Made by a program: the position numbers and the translations under genes. 64,000 nt of DNA from Ecdyonurus torrentis (taxonomy: Eukaryota; Arthropoda; Insecta; Ephemeroptera; Heptageniidae): assembly GCA_949318235.1 (NCBI GenBank), contig CASGGR010000056.1, positions 620,001 through 684,000 of the forward strand, written 5' to 3'. Below the pieces are notes generated by a model, which was not told where the DNA came from, did no database searches, and worked only from the letters and a program-made list of their open reading frames with translations. Below, in pieces: positions 1 to 10,577 of this stretch. The stretch's first letter is position 1; every line of letters starts with the position of its first letter.

Positions 1-70
1 CAAGACATCTTTTTTGTACAGAATTAAAAAAGCTATGTTTTGAGTTATATTGAATGTCTGTAGCATTTTT

Positions 71-116
71 AGTTTTTGAGAAATCATCAAAACTAGTTTT
101 AATCGTGTAAAAAGTA
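71..116. repeat. Conserved box I of the monomer (example copy)
   Basis: This 46-bp stretch runs from AGTTTTTGAG to GTAAAAAGTA and is almost invariant in all 260 units, whereas both flanks vary. It contains the perfect palindrome AAAACTAGTTTT and one fixed CpG. The exceptions seen are A-to-T at box position 90 in a family found between 39.9 and 55.4 kb, C-to-T at 58639, and A-to-T at 63813. A conserved block in an otherwise diverging satellite is a classic sign of a protein-binding or structural constraint. Strong homogenisation of the box by gene conversion would look the same. No binding protein can be named. Confidence 0.8.
89..100. repeat. 12-bp perfect palindrome in box I
   Basis: AAAACTAGTTTT reads the same on both strands. 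It recurs in nearly every monomer at the same offset and contains a SpeI site (ACTAGT), so the array should be cut to a 246-bp ladder by that enzyme. The ATCATCATAACTAG variant shortens the dyad to AACTAGTT, and the C-to-T change at 58639 destroys the core in one monomer. A dimeric DNA-binding protein could use such a dyad; that is inference only. Confidence 0.85.
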
Positions 117-200
117 TGATTTTTATCATTCAATAACATTTAATTCTTGAAATAGAAACTTTGTTTTATGACTTGGTTTGGCTACATGATGAGTGATAAC

Positions 201-246
201 TAAAATTTTCAATAACCCAAAAAGTATGCGTCGGAGCAAAAAAGTT
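201..246. repeat. Conserved box II of the monomer (example copy)
   Basis: This block runs from TAAAATTGTC to GGAGCAAAAAAGTT and holds two of the three fixed CpGs, in GCGTCGG. It is nearly constant through the array. Observed exceptions are GGAGC to GGAAC just before almost all L5 hairpin monomers, CAAAAAAG to CAATAAAG before a subset of L2 monomers (20-38 kb and once near 61.98 kb), AATTGTC to AACTGTC before some units that follow L7, and single-copy changes near 58279, 58297, 58748, 61976 and 62220. It is not a match to the mammalian CENP-B box, because no CGGG or CCCG occurs. Confidence 0.75.
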
Positions 247-984
247 TAAGACATCTTTTTTGTAGACAATTAAAAAAGCTATGTTTTGAGTTATATTGGA
301 TGTCTGTAGCGTTTTTAGTTTTTGAGAAATCATCAAAACTAGTTTTAATCGTGTAAAAAGTATGATTTTTATCAGCCAATAACATTTGTTTTTTGAAATA
401 GAAACTTTGTTTTATGACTAGGTTTGGCTACATGACGAGTGAAAACTAAAATTGTCAATAACCCAAAAAGTATGCGTCGGAGCAAAAAAGTTCAAGACAT
501 CTTTTTCGTACAGAATTGAAAAAGCTATGTTTTGAGATATATTGAGTGTCTGTAGCATTTTTAGTTTTTGAGAAATCATCAAAACTAGTTTTAATCGTGT
601 AAAAAGTATAATTTTTATCATTCAATAACATTTGGTTCTTGAAATAGAAACTTTGTTTTATGACTAGGTTTGGCTACATGACGAGTGAAAACTAAAATTG
701 TCAATAACCCAAAAAGTATGCGTCGGAGCAAAAAAGTTCTAGACATCTTTTTTGTACAGAATTAAAAAAGCTATGTTTTGAGTTATATTGAATGTCTGTA
801 GCATTTTTAGTTTTTGAGAAATCATCAAAACTAGTTTTAATCGTGTAAAAAGTATGATTTTTATCATTCAATAACATTTGTTTTTTGAAATAGAAACTTT
901 GTTTTATGACTAGGTTTGGCTACATGACGAGTGAAAACTAAAATTGTCAATAACCCAAAAAGTATGCGTCGGAGCAAAAAAGTT

Positions 985-3690
985 CAAGACATCTTTTTCG
1001 TACAGAATTGAAAAAGTTATGTTTTGAGATATATTGAATGTCTGTAGCATTTTTAGTTTTTGAGAAATCATCAAAACTAGTTTTAATCGTGTAAAAAGTA
1101 TGATTTTTATAATTCAATAACATTTAATTCTTGAAATTGAAACTTTGTATTATGACTTGCTTTGGCTACATGATGAGTGATAACTAAAATTGTCAATAAC
1201 CCAAAAAGTATGCGTCGGAGCAAAAAAGTTCAAGACATCTTTTTTGTACAGAATTAAAAAAGCTATGTTTTGAGTTATATTGGATGTCTGTAGCATTTTT
1301 AGTTTTTGAGAAATCATCAAAACTAGTTTTAATCGTGTAAAAAGTATGATTTTTATCATTCAATAACATTTGGTTCTTGAAATAGAAACTTTGTTTTATG
1401 ACTAGGTTTGGCTACATGACGAGTGAAAACTAAAATTGTCAATAACCCAAAAAGTATGCGTCGGAACAAAAAAGTTCAAGACATCTTTTTTGTACAGAAA
1501 TGAAAAAGCTATGTTTTGAGTTAAAAAAGATGTCTGTAGCATTCTTAGTTTTTGAGAAATCATCAAAACTAGTTTTAATCGTGTAAAAAGTATGATTTTT
1601 ATCATTCAATAACATTTAATTCTTGAAATAGAAACTTTGTTTTATGACTTGGTTTGGCTTCCTGACGAGTGAAAACTAAAATTGTCAATAACCCAAAAAG
1701 TATGCGTCGGAGCAAAAAAGTTCAAGACATCTTTTTCGTACAGAATTGAAAAAGCTATGTTTTGAGATATATTGAATGTCTGTAGCATTTTTAGTTTTTG
1801 AGAAATCATCAAAACTAGTTTTAATCGTGTAAAAAGTATAATTTTTATCATTCAATAACATTTGGTTCTTGAAATAGAAACTTTGTTTTATGACTAGGTT
1901 TGGCTACATGACGAGTGAAAACTAAAATTGTCAATAACCCAAAAAGTATGCGTCGGAGCAAAAAAGTTCAAGACATCTTTTTTGTACAGAATTAAAAAAG
2001 CTATGTTTTGAGTTATATTGAATGTCTGTAGCATTTTTAGTTTTTGAGAAATCATCAAAACTAGTTTTAATCGTGTAAAAAGTATGATTTTTATAATTCA
2101 ATAACATTTAATTCTTGAAATTGAAACTTTGTTTTATGACTTGCTTTGGCTACATGATGAGTGATAACTAAAATTGTCAATAACCCAAAAAGTATGCGTC
2201 GGAGCAAAAAAGTTTAAGACATCTTTTTTGTAGACAATTAAAAAAGCTATGTTTTGAGCTATATTGTATGTCTGTAGCATTTTTAGTTTTTGAGAAATCA
2301 TCAAAACTAGTTTTAATCGTGTAAAAAGTATGATTTTTATCATTCAATAACATTTAATTCTTGAAATAGAAACTTTGTTTTATGACTTGGTTTGGCTACA
2401 TGATGAGTGATAACTAAAATTGTCAATAACCCAAAAAGTATGCGTCGGAGCAAAAAAGTTCAAGACATCTTTTTCGTACAGAATTGAAAAAGTTATGTTT
2501 TGAGATATATTGAATGTCTGTAGCATTTTTAGTTTTTGAGAAATCATCAAAACTAGTTTTAATCGTGTAAAAAGTATGATTTTTATAATTCAATAACATT
2601 TAATTCTTGAAATTGAAACTTTGTATTATGACTTGCTTTGGCTACATGATGAGTGATAACTAAAATTGTCAATAACCCAAAAAGTATGCGTCGGAGCAAA
2701 AAAGTTCAAGACATCTTTTTTGTAGACAATTAAAAAAGCTATGTTTTGAGTTATATTGGATGTCTGTAGCATTTTTAGTTTTTGAGAAATCATCAAAACT
2801 AGTTTTAATCGTGTAAAAAGTATGATTTTTATCATTCAATAACATTTGGTTCTTGAAATAGAAACTTTGTTTTATGACTAGGTTTGGCTACATGACGAGT
2901 GAAAACTAAAATTGTCAATAACCCAAAAAGTATGCGTCGGAACAAAAAAGTTCAAGACATCTTTTTTGTACAGAAATGAAAAAGCTATGTTTTGAGTTAA
3001 AAAAGATGTCTGTAGCATTCTTAGTTTTTGAGAAATCATCAAAACTAGTTTTAATCGTGTAAAAAGTATGATTTTTATCATTCAATAACATTTAATTCTT
3101 GAAATAGAAATTTTGTTTTATGACTTGGTTTGGCTTCCTGACGAGTGAAAACTAAAATTGTCAATAACCCAAAAAGTATGCGTCGGAGCAAAAAAGTTCA
3201 AGACATCTTTTTCGTACAGAATTGAAAAAGCTATGTTTTGAGATATATTGAATGTCTGTAGCATTTTTAGTTTTTGAGAAATCATCAAAACTAGTTTTAA
3301 TCGTGTAAAAAGTATAATTTTTATCATTCAATAACATTTGGTTCTTGAAATAGAAACTTTGTTTTATGACTAGGTTTGGCTACATGACGAGTGAAAACTA
3401 AAATTGTCAATAACCCAAAAAGTATGCGTCGGAGCAAAAAAGTTCAAGACATCTTTTTTGTACAGAATTAAAAAAGCTATGTTTTGAGTTATATTGAATG
3501 TCTGTAGCATTTTTAGTTTTTGAGAAATCATCAAAACTAGTTTTAATCGTGTAAAAAGTATGATTTTTATCATTCAATAACATTTAATTCTTGAAATAGA
3601 AACTTTGTTTTATGACTTGGTTTGGCTACATGATGAGTGATAACTAAAATTGTCAATAACCCAAAAAGTATGCGTCGGAGCAAAAAAGTT
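985..3690. repeat. Monomers 5-15, first copy of a 12-monomer (2952 bp) higher-order repeat
   Basis: The class order is L4-RD, L1/L2-like-RB, L5-RE, L3-RB, L1-RD, L2-RA (with GAGCTATATTGTATG), L4-RD, L2-RB, L5-RE, L3-RB, L1-RA. The same order occurs at 3937-6642. The rare AAATTTTGT variant at 3111 recurs at 6063, 2952 bp away. Monomer 16 (L2-RC with GAATG) then separates it from the second copy, whose equivalent position holds the L2g monomer 28. Confidence 0.88.
1479..1535. repeat. L5 hairpin monomer: 13-bp perfect inverted repeat (first copy)
   Basis: The left arm AGACATCTTTTTT (1479-1491) is the exact reverse complement of the right arm AAAAAAGATGTCT (1523-1535), with a 31-base spacer. Other monomer classes keep only 6-7 bp of this pairing (AGACATC with GATGTCT in L2). 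L5 units also carry ATTCTTAG and are almost always preceded by GGAACAAAAAAG and followed by an RE half with GGCTTCC. L5 monomers start at 1477, 2953, 4429, 5905, 7873, 9102, 11070, 12545, 15005, 17957, 19925, 23369, 25337, 38375 and 61745. In 19925 and 25337 the right arm reads GATGTGT, breaking one pair. Confidence 0.85.
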
Positions 3691-3936
3691 TAAGACATCT
3701 TTTTTGTAGACAATTAAAAAAGCTATGTTTTGAGTTATATTGAATGTCTGTAGCATTTTTAGTTTTTGAGAAATCATCAAAACTAGTTTTAATCGTGTAA
3801 AAAGTATGATTTTTATCATTCAATAACATTTGTTTTTTGAAATAGAAACTTTGTTTTATGACTAGGTTTGGCTACATGACGAGTGAAAACTAAAATTGTC
3901 AATAACCCAAAAAGTATGCGTCGGAGCAAAAAAGTT

Positions 3937-6642
3937 CAAGACATCTTTTTCGTACAGAATTGAAAAAGTTATGTTTTGAGATATATTGAATGTCTGTAGC
4001 ATTTTTAGTTTTTGAGAAATCATCAAAACTAGTTTTAATCGTGTAAAAAGTATGATTTTTATAATTCAATAACATTTAATTCTTGAAATTGAAACTTTGT
4101 ATTATGACTTGCTTTGGCTACATGATGAGTGATAACTAAAATTGTCAATAACCCAAAAAGTATGCGTCGGAGCAAAAAAGTTCAAGACATCTTTTTTGTA
4201 CAGAATTAAAAAAGCTATGTTTTGAGTTATATTGGATGTCTGTAGCATTTTTAGTTTTTGAGAAATCATCAAAACTAGTTTTAATCGTGTAAAAAGTATG
4301 ATTTTTATCATTCAATAACATTTGGTTCTTGAAATAGAAACTTTGTTTTATGACTAGGTTTGGCTACATGACGAGTGAAAACTAAAATTGTCAATAACCC
4401 AAAAAGTATGCGTCGGAACAAAAAAGTTCAAGACATCTTTTTTGTACAGAAATGAAAAAGCTATGTTTTGAGTTAAAAAAGATGTCTGTAGCATTCTTAG
4501 TTTTTGAGAAATCATCAAAACTAGTTTTAATCGTGTAAAAAGTATGATTTTTATCATTCAATAACATTTAATTCTTGAAATAGAAACTTTGTTTTATGAC
4601 TTGGTTTGGCTTCCTGACGAGTGAAAACTAAAATTGTCAATAACCCAAAAAGTATGCGTCGGAGCAAAAAAGTTCAAGACATCTTTTTCGTACAGAATTG
4701 AAAAAGCTATGTTTTGAGATATATTGAATGTCTGTAGCATTTTTAGTTTTTGAGAAATCATCAAAACTAGTTTTAATCGTGTAAAAAGTATAATTTTTAT
4801 CATTCAATAACATTTGGTTCTTGAAATAGAAACTTTGTTTTATGACTAGGTTTGGCTACATGACGAGTGAAAACTAAAATTGTCAATAACCCAAAAAGTA
4901 TGCGTCGGAGCAAAAAAGTTCAAGACATCTTTTTTGTACAGAATTAAAAAAGCTATGTTTTGAGTTATATTGAATGTCTGTAGCATTTTTAGTTTTTGAG
5001 AAATCATCAAAACTAGTTTTAATCGTGTAAAAAGTATGATTTTTATAATTCAATAACATTTAATTCTTGAAATTGAAACTTTGTTTTATGACTTGCTTTG
5101 GCTACATGATGAGTGATAACTAAAATTGTCAATAACCCAAAAAGTATGCGTCGGAGCAAAAAAGTTTAAGACATCTTTTTTGTAGACAATTAAAAAAGCT
5201 ATGTTTTGAGCTATATTGTATGTCTGTAGCATTTTTAGTTTTTGAGAAATCATCAAAACTAGTTTTAATCGTGTAAAAAGTATGATTTTTATCATTCAAT
5301 AACATTTAATTCTTGAAATAGAAACTTTGTTTTATGACTTGGTTTGGCTACATGATGAGTGATAACTAAAATTGTCAATAACCCAAAAAGTATGCGTCGG
5401 AGCAAAAAAGTTCAAGACATCTTTTTCGTACAGAATTGAAAAAGTTATGTTTTGAGATATATTGAATGTCTGTAGCATTTTTAGTTTTTGAGAAATCATC
5501 AAAACTAGTTTTAATCGTGTAAAAAGTATGATTTTTATAATTCAATAACATTTAATTCTTGAAATTGAAACTTTGTATTATGACTTGCTTTGGCTACATG
5601 ATGAGTGATAACTAAAATTGTCAATAACCCAAAAAGTATGCGTCGGAGCAAAAAAGTTCAAGACATCTTTTTTGTAGACAATTAAAAAAGCTATGTTTTG
5701 AGTTATATTGGATGTCTGTAGCATTTTTAGTTTTTGAGAAATCATCAAAACTAGTTTTAATCGTGTAAAAAGTATGATTTTTATCATTCAATAACATTTG
5801 GTTCTTGAAATAGAAACTTTGTTTTATGACTAGGTTTGGCTACATGACGAGTGAAAACTAAAATTGTCAATAACCCAAAAAGTATGCGTCGGAACAAAAA
5901 AGTTCAAGACATCTTTTTTGTACAGAAATGAAAAAGCTATGTTTTGAGTTAAAAAAGATGTCTGTAGCATTCTTAGTTTTTGAGAAATCATCAAAACTAG
6001 TTTTAATCGTGTAAAAAGTATGATTTTTATCATTCAATAACATTTAATTCTTGAAATAGAAATTTTGTTTTATGACTTGGTTTGGCTTCCTGACGAGTGA
6101 AAACTAAAATTGTCAATAACCCAAAAAGTATGCGTCGGAGCAAAAAAGTTCAAGACATCTTTTTCGTACAGAATTGAAAAAGCTATGTTTTGAGATATAT
6201 TGAATGTCTGTAGCATTTTTAGTTTTTGAGAAATCATCAAAACTAGTTTTAATCGTGTAAAAAGTATAATTTTTATCATTCAATAACATTTGGTTCTTGA
6301 AATAGAAACTTTGTTTTATGACTAGGTTTGGCTACATGACGAGTGAAAACTAAAATTGTCAATAACCCAAAAAGTATGCGTCGGAGCAAAAAAGTTCAAG
6401 ACATCTTTTTTGTACAGAATTAAAAAAGCTATGTTTTGAGTTATATTGAATGTCTGTAGCATTTTTAGTTTTTGAGAAATCATCAAAACTAGTTTTAATC
6501 GTGTAAAAAGTATGATTTTTATCATTCAATAACATTTAATTCTTGAAATAGAAACTTTGTTTTATGACTTGGTTTGGCTACATGATGAGTGATAACTAAA
6601 ATTGTCAATAACCCAAAAAGTATGCGTCGGAGCAAAAAAGTT
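3937..6642. repeat. Monomers 17-27, second copy of the 12-monomer repeat
   Basis: This matches 985-3690 at every diagnostic site I compared, including the GAGCTATATTGTATG variant and the T at 6063. Its last monomer (27) also equals monomer 1, so the right end of the 12-mer copy joins the 26-mer duplication at 6397. The 12-mer was therefore either nested in or added to the 26-mer event. Confidence 0.87.
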
Positions 6643-7626
6643 TAAGACATCTTTTTTGTAGACAATTAAAAAAGCTATGTTTTGAGTTATATTGGATGTC
6701 TGTAGCGTTTTTAGTTTTTGAGAAATCATCAAAACTAGTTTTAATCGTGTAAAAAGTATGATTTTTATCAGCCAATAACATTTGTTTTTTGAAATAGAAA
6801 CTTTGTTTTATGACTAGGTTTGGCTACATGACGAGTGAAAACTAAAATTGTCAATAACCCAAAAAGTATGCGTCGGAGCAAAAAAGTTCAAGACATCTTT
6901 TTCGTACAGAATTGAAAAAGCTATGTTTTGAGATATATTGAGTGTCTGTAGCATTTTTAGTTTTTGAGAAATCATCAAAACTAGTTTTAATCGTGTAAAA
7001 AGTATAATTTTTATCATTCAATAACATTTGGTTCTTGAAATAGAAACTTTGTTTTATGACTAGGTTTGGCTACATGACGAGTGAAAACTAAAATTGTCAA
7101 TAACCCAAAAAGTATGCGTCGGAGCAAAAAAGTTCTAGACATCTTTTTTGTACAGAATTAAAAAAGCTATGTTTTGAGTTATATTGAATGTCTGTAGCAT
7201 TTTTAGTTTTTGAGAAATCATCAAAACTAGTTTTAATCGTGTAAAAAGTATGATTTTTATCATTCAATAACATTTGTTTTTTGAAATAGAAACTTTGTTT
7301 TATGACTAGGTTTGGCTACATGACGAGTGAAAACTAAAATTGTCAATAACCCAAAAAGTATGCGTCGGAGCAAAAAAGTTCAAGACATCTTTTTCGTACA
7401 GAATTGAAAAAGTTATGTTTTGAGATATATTGAATGTCTGTAGCATTTTTAGTTTTTGAGAAATCATCAAAACTAGTTTTAATCGTGTAAAAAGTATGAT
7501 TTTTATAATTCAATAACATTTAATTCTTGAAATTGAAACTTTGTATTATGACTTGCTTTGGCTACATGATGAGTGATAACTAAAATTGTCAATAACCCAA
7601 AAAGTATGCGTCGGAGCAAAAAAGTT
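6397..7626. repeat. Monomers 27-31, right copy of the 26-monomer duplication
   Basis: This carries the ATCAGCC (6769-6773) and CTAGACATC (7136) variants shared only with 373-377 and 740. Class order is identical to monomers 1-5. ATCAGCC also removes the minus-strand ATG seen in most other units. Confidence 0.88.
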
Positions 7627-8118
7627 CAAGACATCTTTTTTGTACAGAATTAAAAAAGCTATGTTTTGAGTTATATTGAATGTCTGTAGCATTTTTAGTT
7701 TTTGAGAAATCATCAAAACTAGTTTTAATCGTGTAAAAAGTATGATTTTTATCATTCAATAACATTTGGTTCTTGAAATAGAAACTTTGTTTTATGACTA
7801 GGTTTGGCTACATGACGAGTGAAAACTAAAATTGTCAATAACCCAAAAAGTATGCGTCGGAACAAAAAAGTTCAAGACATCTTTTTTGTACAGAAATGAA
7901 AAAGCTATGTTTTGAGTTAAAAAAGATGTCTGTAGCATTCTTAGTTTTTGAGAAATCATCAAAACTAGTTTTAATCGTGTAAAAAGTATGATTTTTATCA
8001 TTCAATAACATTTAATTCTTGAAATAGAAACTTTGTTTTATGACTTGGTTTGGCTTCCTGACGAGTGAAAACTAAAATTGTCAATAACCCAAAAAGTATG
8101 CGTCGGAGCAAAAAAGTT
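7627..8118. repeat. Monomers 32-33, junction segment
   Basis: Monomer 32 is an L1-RB unit with GAATG, and monomer 33 is an L5-RE hairpin unit. They continue the 12-mer class order (compare monomers 6-7 and 18-19), but monomer 32 differs from those by GAATG instead of GGATG. They lead into monomer 34, where the clonal deletion begins a different duplication. Confidence 0.75.
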
Positions 8119-8363
8119 CAAGACATCTTTTTCGTACAGAATTGAAAAAGCTATGTTTTGAGATATATTGAATGTCTGTAGCATTTTTAGTTTTTGAGAA
8201 ATCATCAAAACTAGTTTTAATCGTGTAAAAAGTATAATTTTTATCATTCAATAACATTTGGTTCTTGAAATAGAAACTTTGTTTTATGACTAGGTTTGGC
8301 TACATGACAGTGAAAACTAAAATTGTCAATAACCCAAAAAGTATGCGTCGGAGCAAAAAAGTT
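8119..8363. repeat. 245-bp monomer 34 with 1-base deletion
   Basis: This is an L3-RB unit in which TACATGACGAGTG has become TACATGACAGTG (8301-8311), losing one G. It is one of only two length variants in the window. On the minus strand the frame no longer meets the usual stop. The identical deletion occurs in monomer 48, but there on an L1 left half, so the two were separated by a recombination between the halves. Confidence 0.92.
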
Positions 8364-10577
8364 CAAGACATCTTTTTTGTACAGAATTAAAAAAGCTATG
8401 TTTTGAGCTATATTGTATGTCTGTAGCATTTTTAGTTTTTGAGAAATCATCAAAACTAGTTTTAATCGTGTAAAAAGTATGATTTTTATCATTCAATAAC
8501 ATTTAATTCTTGAAATAGAAACTTTGTTTTATGACTTGGTTTGGCTACATGATGAGTGATAACTAAAATTGTCAATAACCCAAAAAGTATGCGTCGGAGC
8601 AAAAAAGTTCAAGACATCTTTTTCGTACAGAATTGAAAAAGTTATGTTTTGAGATATATTGAATGTCTGTAGCATTTTTAGTTTTTGAGAAATCATCAAA
8701 ACTAGTTTTAATCGTGTAAAAAGTATGATTTTTATAATTCAATAACATTTAATTCTTGAAATTGAAACTTTGTATTATGACTTGCTTTGGCTACATGATG
8801 AGTGATAACTAAAATTGTCAATAACCCAAAAAGTATGCGTCGGAGCAAAAAAGTTCAAGATATCTTTTTTGTAGACAATTAAAAAAGCTATGTTTTGAGT
8901 TATATTGGATGTCTGTAGCATTTTTAGTTTTTGAGAAATCATCAAAACTAGTTTTAATCGTGTAAAAAGTATGATTTTTATCATTCAATAACATTTGGTT
9001 CTTGAAATAGAAACTTTGTTTTATGACTAGGTTTGGCTACATGACGAGTGAAAACTAAAATTGTCAATAACCCAAAAAGTATGCGTCGGAACAAAAAAGT
9101 TCAAGACATCTTTTTTGTACAGAAATGAAAAAGCTATGTTTTGAGTTAAAAAAGATGTCTGTAGCATTCTTAGTTTTTGAGAAATCATCAAAACTAGTTT
9201 TAATCGTGTAAAAAGTATGATTTTTATCATTCAATAACATTTAATTCTTGAAATAGAAACTTTGTTTTATGACTTGGTTTGGCTTCCTGACGAGTGAAAA
9301 CTAAAATTGTCAATAACCCAAAAAGTATGCGTCGGAGCAAAAAAGTTCAAGACATCTTTTTCGTACAGAATTGAAAAAGCTATGTTTTGAGATATATTGA
9401 ATGTCTGTAGCATTTTTAGTTTTTGAGAAATCATCAAAACTAGTTTTAATCGTGTAAAAAGTATAATTTTTATCATTCAATAACATTTGGTTCTTGAAAT
9501 AGAAACTTTGTTTTATGACTAGGTTTGGCTACATGACGAGTGAAAACTAAAATTGTCAATAACCCAAAAAGTATGCGTCGGAGCAAAAAAGTTCAAGACA
9601 TCTTTTTTGTACAGAATTAAAAAAGCTATGTTTTGAGTTATATTGAATGTCTGTAGCATTTTTAGTTTTTGAGAAATCATCAAAACTAGTTTTAATCGTG
9701 TAAAAAGTATGATTTTTATAATTCAATAACATTTAATTCTTGAAATTGAAACTTTGTTTTATGACTTGCTTTGGCTACATGATGAGTGATAACTAAAATT
9801 GTCAATAACCCAAAAAGTATGCGTCGGAGCAAAAAAGTTTAAGACATCTTTTTTGTAGACAATTAAAAAAGCTATGTTTTGAGCTATATTGGATGTCTGT
9901 AGCATTTTTAGTTTTTGAGAAATCATCAAAACTAGTTTTAATCGTGTAAAAAGTATGATTTTTATCATTCAATAACATTTAATTCTTGAAATAGAAACTT
10001 TGTTTTATGACTTGGTTTGGCTACATGATGAGTGATAACTAAAATTGTCAATAACCCAAAAAGTATGCGTCGGAGCAAAAAAGTTTAAGACATCTTTTTT
10101 GTAGACAATTAAAAAAGCTATGTTTTGAGTTATATTGGATGTCTGTAGCGTTTTTAGTTTTTGAGAAATCATCAAAACTAGTTTTAATCGTGTAAAAAGT
10201 ATGATTTTTATCATTCAATAACATTTGTTTTTTGAAATAGAAACTTTGTTTTATGACTAGGTTTGGCTACATGACGAGTGAAAACTAAAATTGTCAATAA
10301 CCCAAAAAGTATGCGTCGGAGCAAAAAAGTTCAAGACATCTTTTTCGTACAGAATTGAAAAAGCTATGTTTTGAGATATATTGAGTGTCTGTAGCATTTT
10401 TAGTTTTTGAGAAATCATCAAAACTAGTTTTAATCGTGTAAAAAGTATAATTTTTATCATTCAATAACATTTGGTTCTTGAAATAGAAACTTTGTTTTAT
10501 GACTAGGTTTGGCTACATGACGAGTGAAAACTAAAATTGTCAATAACCCAAAAAGTATGCGTCGGAGCAAAAAAGTT
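8305..10577. repeat. First copy of a 14-monomer duplication tagged by the deletion
   Basis: From the deletion in monomer 34 through monomer 43, the class order and rare variants match 11748-14020. Shared tags are the missing G (8309 and 11752) and AAGATATC (T at 8861 and 12304). Each pair is 3443 bp apart, that is 14 x 246 minus the deleted base. Monomer 41 (GAGCTATATTGG) and monomer 55 (GAGTTATATTGG) differ at one site, so some divergence or conversion followed. Confidence 0.87.

Larger units (their letters stand above)
1..246. repeat. Reference monomer 1 (class L1-RA)
   Basis: This is the first full unit, used here as the coordinate frame. It counts to 65 G+C of 246 (26%). Layout: variable left segment about 1-70, conserved box I 71-116, variable right segment about 117-200, conserved box II 201-246. 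Three CpGs are present in essentially every monomer (about 104, 229 and 232). It differs from nearly all other copies by T instead of G near 208. It is otherwise matched by monomer 27 (6397-6642) at every site I compared. The start phase at CAAGACATC is arbitrary, chosen because the window opens there. Confidence 0.95.
1..1230. repeat. Monomers 1-5, left copy of a 26-monomer (6396 bp) duplication
   Basis: Classes are L1-RA, L2g-RC, L3-RB, L1-RC, L4-RD. Two rare variants tie this segment to 6397-7626: ATCAGCC at 373-377 recurs at 6769-6773, and CTAGACATC (A-to-T at 740) recurs at 7136. Both pairs are exactly 6396 bp (26 x 246) apart. The match weakens in monomer 6 versus 32 (GGATG against GAATG). 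The duplication may begin left of the window. Confidence 0.88.

Noticed and set aside
201..246. CENP-B box
   Set aside because: The known core needs TTCG followed by CGGG; the monomer has CGGAG and no CGGG or CCCG on either strand.
1..246. Regularly phased A-tracts giving strong intrinsic curvature
   Set aside because: A/T tracts are abundant, but spacing between centres varies from about 7 to 18 bp, so helical phasing is not convincing without calculation.
418..621. Minus-strand open frame of 67-69 codons repeated about 160 times
   Set aside because: It is part of a tandem non-coding repeat, has no recognisable domain, loses its ATG or gains stops in whole monomer classes, and its openness reflects copying of one sequence rather than selection.
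1479..1535. Intrinsic terminator or MITE terminal inverted repeats at L5 monomers
   Set aside because: The arms are separated by 31 bases of ordinary monomer sequence, with no target-site duplication and no gene nearby; the class is a sequence variant of the monomer, not an insertion, because length is unchanged.
8244..8492. Longer 82-codon minus-strand frames here and at 11687-11935
   Set aside because: They arise because the 1-base deletion in monomers 34 and 48 shifts the frame past the usual stop. They are a by-product of an indel, not genes.
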